A stretch of 64,000 nucleotides of DNA, from NCBI RefSeq assembly GCF_008831285.2, contig NC_045143.1, positions 12,633,214-12,697,213 of the forward strand, read 5' to 3'. Under the pieces are notes generated by a model that saw only the letters and a program-made list of their open reading frames with translations, did not search any database and was not told the DNA's origin. Made by a program: the position numbers and the translations under genes. The stretch is from Nymphaea colorata (taxonomy: Eukaryota > Streptophyta > Magnoliopsida > Nymphaeales > Nymphaeaceae). Below are positions 44,396 to 57,749 of the stretch, in pieces; the first letter of the stretch is position 1, and each line of letters opens with the position of its first letter.

Positions 44396-47300
44396 TGGAA
44401 CTAAAATTTGAGCTTCGTAATGCAAAGTTACCAAAATAATACTTTCCTTGCACTAAGGTAAACCTATCCTGAGCTTCGTTGGACTTAAGAATATACAATT
44501 GAGTTAAAAATTGTAGTTTTAGATTCCAATGAGTTGACTTGAGCTAGGGTGACTTTATTCGAGTTGGTCAAAAATGATGTTGAGCTGATTTTAACTACCC
44601 TATGAGACTTTTAAAGCTAAGGATTATCTTATTTTGTGCTTGTCTTAAACCATTACCAAAGTTCTTGAGGTTTTCAAAGATTAGGGGCAAAATTGTAATT
44701 TGGTAGGATGACAACAACTTTATTGGTTTTAGTTCTCCTATACTCTTGGGTGTTTTGTGTCTAAATAGTTCAAACTCTATTCCGATGAAAAGGCCTTCAA
44801 GTTTTGACATGCTTTTAGAATCTAGTTTGAAAACATGGTAAAGAGTAAAATGGTAATTTGACTAGTAAAAATTTTACAAACGTACCACTGTCCTTGCCTC
44901 TGCTGCCAGTCTATCACAAGTCCTCCTCCCCCTAACCAGGTGTTAGTCTCCCCTTACCCAAACCTCACTGATTTATGCTCCTATCCAAACCCCACTGTCT
45001 CCACTTTTGTGCCCATCAAAGTTGCATCCCTGACGCTGTCATTGTTGCTTCTAGCTGGATATGACCTCACCATCTATCTCTTTCTCACTCTTCCCCTTTC
45101 TTCCCAAAACCACTCACTTGTGAGTAAGCTAGGTGATTTTCTATCCTCTGAACCACTCCCCTCTTCTTCTTCCTTCCCATTTTCTTATTCCTTCTCCTAT
45201 CCTCTTCTCAACTTGGCAACCTAACCATGTGAATGTCCCCGTGCAGCAGATCATTCCTTTATTGACACTTCTCGGTGCCTAAGATTTCTCTATTGATAGG
45301 TTACTCTCTCTCTCTCTCTCTCTTCTTCACCCAATCTTGTATTCTATAATGTTCACATGTTATGTTTGTACTGTTACTAAAATTTTGTAAAAAAAAAATC
45401 TGACGATTAGATATCCATCATAAGAATTGAATAGTGACACCAATAACAGACTGCTTAGTTTTGAGAATATGACTTTTTCATAGGAATGAAACTGGCCTTA
45501 ACACGATTTCTAGAACAAAAGTTCTCTCAGCTCAACTGATAAAGTATTAGCAATCCTTCAATGAAGATTAGAGCATCAACAAATCTTGTCCAAACATCCA
45601 TGTAAGTAGAGGAGCAACAATTTCACTTCATGTTAATTATAGACAACAATCAATCAGTAGAAAAATTCCACGATACAAGAATTAGGGTAAACAGTCATAC
45701 TACTCAACTCCGTGATGGTGAGGGCTCTCATCTATAGCTGCTTAACTTATCACAGCAAGCATAATATTTTGAGTAAATTGTGTCAAAACTTGTTTATTAA
45801 CAACTAACCTGGATACAAGACTTCAAATAGCAGATGCCACTTGATCGATTGCCCCAAAAGCACAGCGTCATGTTTATGTCATGGGGATCTACGCACACGT
45901 TGTTCACAATGTCCATGAGAAGGGTGATGCAAAAATCGAATTACGGTGTCATGATTAATCACATAAATCAGACTTCTGCTCACCCACACCTTACGAGATT
46001 CAGTATAAGATAGAAAAGAAGATAATGAAAGAAGAGAGGAGAATGGAGAGGAAGAAGGGATGAAAGAAGAGGGTGGAAGTTGTCTCAAGAAGGTATCACA
46101 ATCCCAGACATGGATGGCTTTCATACCATGTTGAGAATGATGAGAAGAAGCCAAAAGAGGTTCATGTTTCCATTAACCCTAATCTCTTAAATAGAAATTA
46201 GTCAAAAATTACAAGTAGCCCAACATATTTGAAAAAAAAAAAGACTGCAACTTATTAAAATTTATATAACCATCCCAAACTATTAATATATTTACTTTGA
46301 ACCATATACCTAACATATTATAGGATAGGTATAGGAAGACTTGTTTTCCCAAAATTTTGGAAATTGGTGTTTTGAGTTGTTGGTGTTTTTGAATTGTGTG
46401 ATTAGTTCTTTATTGTTCCTTCTAAGAATGTTGTGCCCATTGCAAGCATGTCCTATATCAAACATTTTGTTGCCCAACATAGAGCATCATTGATTAAAAA
46501 AAAGCTTTAGCTAGGTTTATAGAAGACTATATTCTCTTCATGACATGTTGCTTTTACCTTTGTATGGTGAAAACCTTTTAGCTCCATAAAAATGTGTATT
46601 CCCTTGAGCTCCATTGGGAGAATGAAAAAAAATGAGGATAGCAAGGGGAGGAAAGTTGATATGGAGTGCATGCTTGGGATGAGCCTAAGAGAAGCTCTTT
46701 ATAGCCCTTGAGTTCGGCCTTGGTTTGGAGATTGAAGATGCTTTATTTCTTGAGATGTATTTCATTAAGACACATAATGTGAAGGTAATGCATGACACTC
46801 ATAGGAGCAACAGTTGTTGCTTTGATCCCACAATGTTGTCAATATGGGCATGTTGTCTCAGCTTATTACTTTTATTTTCTGCCTTAAGCAGAAAATGGTG
46901 GCATTTGCACCATAGCATGATTGTATTGTTGTATACCACCAATAATTGTGGTATTCTTGCTTGATTACATAAATATGATCCTGAAAAGGTGAACAGATTG
47001 TGGATCTTTTCTTCATGTTCAATAGTACTCGTGCTAATTTTTTGCCTTGATCAAGTCCCACATGACTTTTGAGTCATTGAAGATTAGGGACTCCCATCTG
47101 CATGGGCCATTTGTTTTCTGCAATTGGGGAAATTCTGGTTTCAAGATTTTCTCATTTTTATGTATCTCATCTGCTAGAAATCTGACCTTCAATATACGTA
47201 GTTCTCCTGGGCTGGACCATATATGAAAATGTCTATGAACTTTTTGATAGTCTATGAATGAACATGCTATTAATTTCAAGCCACTACAGGTTGTGAACTT

Positions 47301-48190
47301 TGTCATTTAACAAGAAGGTTTATTAACAGTGCCATGTTGAAAACCATGTAAAAGCTTGAACATATTCTAACTCTAATAATTGGACATCATATTGCAAAAT
47401 GTCATCTGTGTCATTCAAGTTAACTGCTGAAAGGAGTGGCTTATAATTCAAAGATTTTATGAACATTGTTTGGTGGTTTACTAATGCATATAAACGGTTA
47501 ATGCATCTTCCCATTGTACCCAAATATCAAGAAGTTGCTAGTTGACAAACAATGATGTTCATAAAATGCTTGATTTCCAAGCCACAAGTATCAGTATAAC
47601 TCAACTAGCATGACACTAATGATACTCCCTAATAGGATGTCCCACTACTGAGTTAGAGAATGTATATGCAACAAACACATGGTGTTCAATATTGCATTCC
47701 CTTAACAAACTTGTCATGTGAGTGTGTTGTTTAATGCATGGAAAGTCATGATACTGTTTGTCTTTGATGTCCATATGTTATATCGATTATACATTATCAT
47801 ATATCCAACATGAGTTGATGAGGTACAGTAGTAATATTTCACCATATTGTAGTTGCATACTTGTGCCTGAAGGACTTTCTTTTGTTAGTTTCATGTTGAT
47901 AGGTGCAATGATGGGGACTTTTAACCTACCAGGTGCTTCAATGTAAATGTGGATTTAACACCAGTTAGAGTTATAAAATATAGACCGACTTTAGGAAGAC
48001 TCCTCTATGGATCTCAAAATTATGTATATGTTTGACCTTCAACTGTGTTTGTTGTTTGAACACTTATTATAGAGCATATTGGTAATTGTGGTTTTTGTCA
48101 CTATTGTAGCACAACATGAATTTCTATGGTTTTCTATGGTTATTTTCAGCCATGCTATAAACAAGATGGTTTATATGTGTTGAAAAGAGA
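44396..48190. other. No gene or element recognised
   Basis: About 3.8 kb of AT-rich sequence. There is a (CT)n run at about 45305-45322 and a GA-rich patch at 46020-46075. Open frames here (44940-45224 plus, 45879-46154 minus, 47034-47306 minus) show no domain, splice-supported continuation or repeat homology I can identify. Confidence 0.45.
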
Positions 48191-48192
48191 GA

Positions 48193-48850
<658 letters not shown>

Positions 48851-49565
48851 GTTGGAACTTCATTTCCTCTATGTAAATTAGTTGGTTAATGCTCCATGTG
48901 CTTGAATTGTATTAAATGAACAAAAACTACGTAAGGATCCAATAAGATTTATGTGCTGAAAGATAGATAGATGCATAAAACATCCTTCAATAAGATGCAT
49001 CCAGTTCTTGTTTTTCAGTTGTGAAGCTCCTTGGCCATGCACAAACATAGAGCTCACAATCCACAAGCAGAAGTGTTGCTTTTAATATAGAATATTCTTT
49101 TACATTCATTGACTTCTATTGACCCATCAAGTTCATGATGAAGTCTATTTGGACAATCTTTGGGTGCCTCCCTTCCCCCACCTCCCCACCCGCCCAACCT
49201 CCCAAAAAAAGAAAAAAACCAACACCCTACTTTTTGAATTAGCAAAGAAGTCATTCATGAGAGCATTCTTTTCCAAGCTTAAACTTTGTTTACGTATTGA
49301 TTTAACCCCATATGTGGGACCACAAGCTTAAACCTTCTAAGCAAACAAGTTATTCATGAATGATGGTTGTTTTGTTATTTTTAGTCTTAGCATATCAAGT
49401 GCTATATTTTGATGTGACCTACCAAAAAAGAAAGTGGCTTGTGGTGCTCAATAAGTCTCATGATATCCACTCTCTCAATAACATGTTTGAATGCAAAATT
49501 CCCTCAATGGGTCATTCTTGAGATGAGAATTTACTTGCTGAAACTTAATATCTATAAGAACAAAT
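48851..49565. other. No gene seen
   Basis: AT-rich, with a C-rich patch (CCTCCCCACCCGCCC) at about 49175-49195. No recognisable protein in any frame. Confidence 0.4.
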
Positions 49566-49570
49566 CACTA

Positions 49571-49735
49571 AGGGGTCATCTAGTAGTGCATACAATATGT
49601 AAATGTTTCATGAATCTACCTCAAAGATTGGGTAGATTCATAGAAAACTAAAACATGCGTTCCATGAATTTGCTAAATCTTTATGTCAGATTCATGGAAC
49701 GCTCACAAAGTGTTCATACTAACAAACAACTGTTG
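49571..49735. mobile_element. Small MITE-like element with two hairpins
   Basis: Two adjacent perfect inverted repeats: TGAATCTACC/GGTAGATTCA at about 49610-49640 and GCGTTCCATGAAT/ATTCATGGAACGC at about 49649-49702. Weak terminal inverted similarity exists between GGTCATCTAGTAGTGCATAC (left) and the reverse complement of GTTCATACTAACAAACAAC (right). This is the build of a foldback or hAT-type MITE. No target duplication was found. Confidence 0.45.
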
Positions 49736-51720
49736 AGTGATTAGATCCCTTCATATACCTAATGTCCAGACTTGCTCCAGGCCATAATTTAAAATTTTAG
49801 TTATCTTGAAAAACAAACAAGATCCTTAGGTGCTCCATGAATGAAAAATAAAATGGATCTGCTATCCAGAAAGTGCATGCATCCCATTGATCTTAATGGT
49901 TTAAAAACATGAAGTGTCAAACCAACAACCAATGTGAGTGGTCATACGCAAAAACAAAGTTTAAAAAAAAAAACCTTTTGCTGGAACTAAACATGAGCAT
50001 ATATAGCATATGAAATGAAGGGAAAAGCTCAACCTATCAAACTGTCGATAATCAATTGCATAAAATGAATTATGAAGTGGTATGAGCACATGATATTATG
50101 GTAGGAACATGATAGCAACAAAGCAGACTGGGCTCTAAATGTGAAATGTTAAGAGATTCACCAACCTAGTTTGAGAACATAACTATGGTTCATTCCCTAT
50201 ATAGGTGCATCATGTTGAAAATAGATAATCAACTTAAATTTAACATGCTTTCAAAATAACAATATTAGATATTGTAAATGAATTTACCAGCATGTTTCAG
50301 CTTTGGGCAATTAAGGTATTTTTATCGTTTGCAACCTACATTTGTCGATTCTTGAAATGATTTGTTTAGTAATTCTCTTAGCATGAACTAGTTCATGGTC
50401 TATGAAATGGATAACATCCCCAGTCATACTAGTGTTACTGAACTGCATGTTCTAAGAACCTATATTGAAACTATGTTCACTAATTGCCATCTTTTTATTC
50501 TTCACATCTCCAATATTTTCTATCGCTTTATCAAACACATTCACTACATCATTATGTCATGCATCGTCCGACAATGCTTCAGTAATGCACATGTTTGCCT
50601 TCAACTAAAAGAAATTTTTCATTACTTACAAAGATATCTTTGCATATGGCAACATATGGACAACTAAATTCTTTTTTCCAACATTTTTTACTTTACATGT
50701 TTTGTCTCTTCCATCTTCTAAGTGTGTATGTTGAATGTAGTTTCTTTATGTACTATGCATTCAATACTATAAGAATATGATAACAGACAATGCCTATTGG
50801 ATTCTGGTAACTTGCATTGACAACTTGACAAGTGCTTATTGCTAAGATCATATGAAATTGTATATCAGTCTGTGTTACCTTATAATATGAACTGACATAT
50901 TCATAGACTATGTATGATCAACCTATGCATTTGAAAAACTCTTTTTTCAAGTGTTCTTTAAATATTTCAAGTGGAATTGTATTCATAAATACAACTTGAA
51001 GGGAAGATGTGTACCAGCTGGTGCAACTTCGTTATTCACCTTGAAATTCAATGTTTTCTCATTTTGTTGTCACCTGCAAACTACTTTTCATATTTTACAA
51101 CAAATTCACTCAAGGATACATGTGATTTGACCTAATTCTTAGAATAGTTATTTATACTTTCACTTCTTTGGGTCATAGAAATACTTGTCATGAAAGTGTT
51201 ATTGCAATATAGCTCAGTCTACATATATCTTTCTTTTCATAAAATTGTTGCCCAGTTATATGGTTTGTAGCTATGAATATTTCAAGATCATTTTTTCAAT
51301 GGTCTTTGACTGAAAGACCACACATTCAACAATATTTAAAGTGATGATTATGTTTATATAGATTGCCAACATTTGTTGGCTAATATGTGCCAATTGCAAC
51401 ACATGCGCATCATATTTGAGAATACTTTCCTAAGTGATGCCTCCTTTGTAAGATCTTCATTAGTAAAAAAAATGACACCTAAATTTGTCCACCTCACAAT
51501 ATAGTCATTCTTTCAATTGTGATTGAAACGTTTCTTCCATTTTATCAATCAAAAATACACAACTAAAAATAATATTGTGATCATGTTGATTTACCCATGT
51601 AAATAAAGCAATGGCATGTGATATTTATTTTTCTTATCCATACATTAGATGACACTACATCACCACAATAGTAGTAATCGTCAAGGCCGGCCAATTGCAT
51701 CTAGCAAAAAATAATTTCTT
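49736..51720. other. No gene or element recognised
   Basis: About 2 kb of AT-rich sequence. Short frames at 50395-50667 and 50595-50780 lack domains. No repeats beyond simple runs. Confidence 0.4.
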
Positions 51721-51724
51721 ATTT

Positions 51725-51880
51725 ATCCATGTTCATCGACTTGAATGCTCAAATAAAGATTTTCATCTCTTTTCTTGAAGTAGTTCGTCATTTTATCATT
51801 GTTCATCGACTTAAATGCTGAAATAGTGATTTTCATATCTTTTTCTTGAAGTAGTTCGTCATTGTATGATCATCTTTTCC
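51725..51880. repeat. Two-copy 77-bp tandem repeat
   Basis: 'gttcatcgacttgaatgctcaaat...agtagttcgtcatt' is repeated at an offset of about 77 bp ('gttcatcgacttaaatgctgaaat...agtagttcgtcatt') with a few substitutions. Confidence 0.8.
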
Positions 51881-53230
51881 ATAGTGAATATTAAATTTTT
51901 TTGGAGATGTTTATACAAGTGCCTTATTAATGAACACATGCTCCATTCCAATAGCGTCTTGGGAAAAAACATCAATAATCTTTGATAATTTCACTCCATA
52001 TTGAATCATAGTTTCCACTACATTCTTCTGAGGAGTATTCATCTTCTTGATTGTCATATGAAAAATTTACTTTCAGCAGAGAGTGCAGGTAATGATTGCA
52101 TGCATATTCAATATTATGCACACATCACTTACTCGTAGTTGAGTTTGGTTCAATGGAGATTCTTGCAATCAAATTGTTTGTAATATACAACTTTAAGCAT
52201 CGTGTAGCATCAATTGTTTCTTCTATTTCATCATCCATAATAACTTTTTCATCTTTTATCACATTGTTATCATCTATAGCTACGATCATTTCATTGACAT
52301 TTCAAAAAGGCATGTCTTGAGTTGTATATGTTGTTTCATCAAGCTTCCTTGCAACATTAGAACTAGTAGAGCTATAATTATGATACGTATTTGACAACAT
52401 TCCTGCCATGACAAAACGCTAAAAGTATATGTTTCATATCAATAGCAGTTTGGCCAAGTTAATTGTGAGTGAGCAAAAACCAATTCAGATCTTCCCATGC
52501 ACAAGTAGACACTAATTTGGCTAACCTACTTGTGAGCGTTGTAGGACTAAATAGGAAAAATACATATATTCTTAGACTACGTAAGTCAATTACCCGGACA
52601 TTATAAACTAAAGGCTCTATCCGTTAAAATGGAAAGCATTTAACAAGATGCAATTCATTGTGACTTATTTAATGCGTTAATTGCTCACTATCATTATATA
52701 AAAACTTTTACATAATGTCCTACATAGTACATAAAATTGCATTATATGCAACAATGAACTAGGAATACATAATTCAATATTGGCCCATGATCATTCTAGC
52801 AAATACTTTCATGTCTAGCTTAGTCACTAAGAATCTCACAGACATATCCATCAAAATTTGCAATGTGGATTCATTCACCATTGAACACTATCTGGCATAT
52901 AAAAAGGATTTGGCATCCATTAGCATAATAACCAAAACTCCATAAGCCCTCACTCTAGCTGACTTTGATGGAGTTTACATGAATTCCACAAACATTACAT
53001 AGCTCTTCATCAGCTAAAAATGACCAACATATAAAATGAAATTTTAATTTGCACAAAGTCAACTTCTAGAATCCAAAATTGATGAAGCAAATAGCAAATT
53101 TGTACTGATTTCCTAAAACAAAATTAGGGTTTAACAAGGGAAATTGACACCCTCAGAAGACAACCTAGTGTTTGCACAAAAAATTTTCTCCTCAATCTAT
53201 CATGTCACTGCTGCAACTAAGGATGCCCAC
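51881..53230. other. No gene recognised; minus strand looks weakly coding-like
   Basis: On the minus strand about 51890-52410 can be read as acidic peptide pieces in shifting frames with few stops (for example around 52060-52410). This could be a decayed transposase or host exon. No family motif was identified, so no product is assigned. Confidence 0.3.
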
Positions 53231-53239
53231 ATCTGAAGT

Positions 53240-56200
53240 TGATGAAGAGTTTGAGAGTTGTTCTATAGGTATGGGGCTCCTGAAATTTTTTACTAAGGGT
53301 AACCAAACTAAGGACTAGACTCTACCTTTTCACCTCATTGCTAAATTAAATGTCATCCTAAAAATAATGCAAAACTAAAGTATTCAGGTCCTAGTTTTGG
53401 AAATCATCAATTTTAATGACAACATAATGTGAAGATAATAATAAACCTTATTCATTCCTAATCACCATAGGTCATGCAATCATGAATAGTTCTAAATGAC
53501 GTCTGATCAAAGCAAAGTGGTATGTCTTTGAAAATGATGGTTTGAAAAGATCTAATTGGATCTCAAATTAAAGGGGTGCTTGAATAAGAAAAAGTGCTTT
53601 TTCATCCCAATCCATCTAGACTATGCAGATTATCTTAATTCTATAATGCAAGGCCTCAATCATTTGGCCAATTAGTAGTTTTCCTAAAGGGGTTTTAGTT
53701 TAGTAAATCTTAGATTTATGAGTCTTGGCTGACTAAGGTTATTCAATTTGGATAGGGTTTAAGATGTTAATCTAGAAGTTGTGTAAGATGATTATGATGT
53801 TCAAGGCAGTTGTTTGACATTAATGTATGAATTTGGCTGGTTTATTTCTAGATGACTTGGTTTAGATGAAGGGTTGTTTTAAGCATATCTAAGGCTAGCT
53901 GCAACCTAATTTAGGACATTAGTCTAAATTAGTTTAAGGTTTAGATGCTAGTGTGTAAGACTTGGACCTAACTAAGGGCTTCACTGAATTAGATTGTAAT
54001 TCCTTGAATTATAGTTTCAAGAGATCAAATGACAATTCGGACTAAGAGAAGGTTCATTCTAACTGAGTTGTGACCCATTTAATTAGGCGCAACTCCATGG
54101 ATTATGATCCAAAAAAAGTTGGGTCTAATCATGCAATCGTGAGGTTAAGACGTGGTTAATTAGTCATGAACTAGACTTAACCTCAAGGGTTTTGATCCTC
54201 AAGAACTATGTCTAACTGAACTAGGTCCAAATTGTGGTTCGATGGTCTGGGCCTTGATCCTTGAACCTGGCTTGGTTGAACCTACACTACAGTGCCACTC
54301 TGGTTATGGTCTTCGACAGAACTGAGTTAGGTTTCACCAAGCAAATTTTGAGCTGGATGTTTAGCCTGGTTTGGTTTTTGGCTAAGCTTGAACCTTACCA
54401 AGTTTAAGGACCTTGAGTGGGTTCAGGCAGCCTTGACCCAATGTGAACTCCTAAATCTTTTTACACTATAAAATTACCATTCTGCCCCTACTTCACTCGT
54501 TTAATTACTACTTTCAAACTGTTTTCCAACTCCTTTGGCCCATGACCCTAGAATAGTGTCAATCTATATCTTTTAGCCAGCTATAGTATCACCAATATCC
54601 TACATCTAGGAAAACCCTAGGCCTCTAGGTTAACCATAAGATACTTTTAACAATTAACCCACAACCGTAGTGAAATCCAAGAGATCAATTATTCAAAGTT
54701 AACCTGACCTCAACCTAGTTCGTCCTAGATTCCATTTAATTCCTAGGGCCACCATTACTGGTTTATATGAGTTCAAACCCCCTCAATACGGTATGTTTCA
54801 ACTTAAGTGAGTCTAGTTGGATTTATTTCTCCAAAAATGGTAAGTTTTTAGCTCAAATACTCAGCTACACTCTGAACCAGACCCAAGCTAGTCTCTTCAT
54901 AGTGCATTTAAGCTAACTTTATTGGTTTTTGAAGTATAACTTTTGAAGTTTAGTTTTAAGAAGTTTGGAAAAAGTTTTTTAGGTCACTCTTTCTCCTAAT
55001 TAGATAGGGTTTGCCCCATTGAAGCTCAACCTGGCTATCTGACTTAGGAAAACTTAGCCCTAGCTAAACATAGATTAACGCAAACCAGATTCAATTTAAT
55101 TTTGTTACCAAGCTGTTAGGAGGTCACTCCCCAAGTGTTGGTACTCTATTTTGATGTCTAAGTTCAATTTTATCCCGATTATGCTTCGGTGGCTTCTATT
55201 GAGCTGGCAATGTCTTTCTCTAATTGGGATCTATAAAACACCTGTGGTAAAGCGTAATTTCAGTTTTACAAATTCACTATCCTTATCTATTGCAAGTCAT
55301 TTAGTCACTTCACTATATTTCGTATATGAAGCTCATTTCAGCTCTATTTTGATATGAATTTTTCAAAGTTCCATTCATAAACCTACTAACTTAGCCTTCC
55401 CCACATCTTAATCTTGGCTTTCCAACTTTTTTGTTGTCTACATATGATCTTTTTAGGAAAAACTAACTTTTTGAAAACACTGGGAAGAATTTCTGAAATT
55501 ATGGTGCTCAACCCTATCAAATTTGATTACCAAAATTCAGTAGTCACATTTTAAGCAGGCCATGTATAATATACCCCCAACCTCAAATTTACCATGTATA
55601 GCTTCTATACATTCCACAAACCTCAGTTTCCAAAGCCAGCTAGAAATATTCTTCATCGGACCCACAAATCTTAGTCCAACCATATCTACAAGAAATAGCC
55701 TCAGCAACCTGTAGATCTCAGTGCAATTAAATCTATCAAGTTTAACTCTATGGTGCCCACCTAATCCATTTACCAAAATCTGTGTTTTAGACCTAGTGGG
55801 ACCTACTGGACCCAATTTGTGAAGCTTGATTGATTTAGAGCATCCAAACTAAACCCAGTTCAGCAACCTTGACCCATTTACTAACTCTAGGTTCATCCAA
55901 ACCTACCAAATTTAAACCTAATTAGACAGGCTTTGCCCCATTGAAGCTCAACCTGGTGACCTGACTAAGAATAACTTAGCCCTAGCTCAACATTGATTAA
56001 CTCAACCAATTCAATTCAGTTTTGTTACCAAGATTCTAGAAGGTCAATCCCCTAGTGTTGGTACTCTATTTTGAAGTCTAACCTCAATTCTATCCTGATT
56101 ATGCTTTGTTGCCTCCTACTAAGCTGGCAACGCCTTCCTCTTATTGGGATCTATAAAACACTTGTGGTAAAGCATAATTTTAGTTTTACAAGTTCACTAT

Positions 56201-57240
56201 CCTTATCCATTTGAGGTCAATTAGTCACTTCACTCAATTCATATATGAAGCTCATTTCTGCTCTATTTTGATTTGAATTTTTCAAAGTTTCACTTAGAAA
56301 CCTACTAAATTTTCCTTGCCCACATTTTAACCTTAGCTTTCCAACTTTTTATTGTCTACATATGATGTTTTTAGAAAAAACTAACCTTTTGAGCACACTG
56401 CGAAGAATTTTTGAATTCCATTTGAACTTGGTTGAATTATTGGATGTAGTGTTCAACCCTATCAAATTTGATTACCAAAATTCACTTGTCACATTTTAAG
56501 CAGGTCATGCCTAATATAGCCCCCCAACCTCAAATTTACCATGTATAGCTTCTATACATTCCACAACCTCAGTTTCCAAAGCCAACCTAAAATCATTGGA
56601 CCTACAAATCGTAGTCCAACCATACCTACCTGAAATAGCCTCAGCAACTATAGATCTCAATGCAATTAAATCTATCAAGTTTAACTCTATGGGGGCTGCC
56701 TAATCCATCTACCAAAATCTGTGTGTTTTAGACCTAGTGGGACCTATTGGACCCAATTTGCAAAGCTTGATTGATTTAGAGCATCCAAACTAAACTCAAT
56801 TCAGCTACCTTGACCCATTTACTGAGTGTAGGTTCATTCCATCTACTCTAGGTTGATCCAAACCTAGCAATTTTAAACCTAAACTTGGTTCATGCTAGAT
56901 GAACCTAGGCCTGACCTAGGCTCTCACTGGGTCCAGTCGTGACTTTGTAGGTTTGAGCCCACTAAACCTAGCCTTGTGAACCTATCATAGTTTGACTTAA
57001 CATAGCTAGGCTTGGTCTATTGGACCCAAACCAAGCCCACTTGGCTCAATGAGACCCACGCAATTCAGATCAATTCTAGATTAAAATCATGTCTAAATCC
57101 ATAACCTGGATTCAAAATCTTTGTCATCATTCAAATCCAAATCTTCAATCTAGTTCTCAGCCTGTATCTTTAATTCAATTCTTTATTGATATTTGATCCA
57201 AATCGTCTCCTCCAAATCCAAATTTCAATCCAAATCTTGC
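53240..57240 (-). mobile_element. Decayed C-type LTR sequence
   Basis: The left part (53265-53400, 'ggggctcctgaaattttttactaagggtaaccaaactaaggactagactc') matches the conserved U5 block of LTR-C1/C2, in the same orientation, in a very decayed form. Pyrimidine- and purine-biased text such as 'cctagg' and 'ccaaacc' dominates the rest. Limits and completeness are unclear. No protein motif was found. Confidence 0.4.
54990..56880. repeat. 0.92-kb tandem duplication
   Basis: The segment from 'taattagatagggtttgccccattgaagctcaacc' (54997) recurs from 'taattagacaggctttgccccattgaagctcaacc' (55919), about 922 bp on. It continues through '...gatctataaaacacctgtggtaaag', '...tgtctacatatgat' and '...gacctagtgggacctactggaccc'. 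The two copies differ by scattered substitutions and small indels, so the duplication is old. Confidence 0.92.
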
Positions 57241-57690
57241 TCTGAACTATACATTTGAAATACAAATTCACATGATTTTGATATGCAGGTATGCAGTTAA
57301 TCTGAACCATTAACTCCACAGTTTATCATATGTCCTCAAAGCCTAATCTTGAGAGTTTATTGGGCTACTGCCCTCACTTTATTGCCTTTCGAACATGCCA
57401 TTGTATGGCATTATAAGTACAGGGAGAAGGTGGGATGTCCCATTCACATCTTTCGTTCTCCCTCTTTTCTATGGGTATGTCTCATCTCATTTTTTCATGG
57501 TTTTCTCTGAATTTTCAAGATCTCTACCATTCTCCTTTTTGTTTTTTAAGTTTATAAGAGCCTTTGGTATTCGTGCTAGCTTTGGGAGTATCCTAAGGCC
57601 TCCAAGTCCAAGCCTTGCAAGAAGAAGAAGAGAATAATGAGAAAGAAGAAGGAGAGGAAGAAAGAAAAATCATGGGAACAAGGTATGCCA

Positions 57691-57749
<59 letters not shown>

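Noticed and set aside
47034-47306. 90-codon minus-strand ORF that looks moderately protein-like
   Set aside because: No recognisable domain, no continuing exons with splice sites and no repeat support. A protein search could overturn this.
52060-52410. Weakly coding-like minus-strand stretch, considered as a FAR1/MULE or hAT transposase remnant
   Set aside because: No diagnostic motif (zinc finger, DDE or dimerisation block) could be read; kept only as a note.
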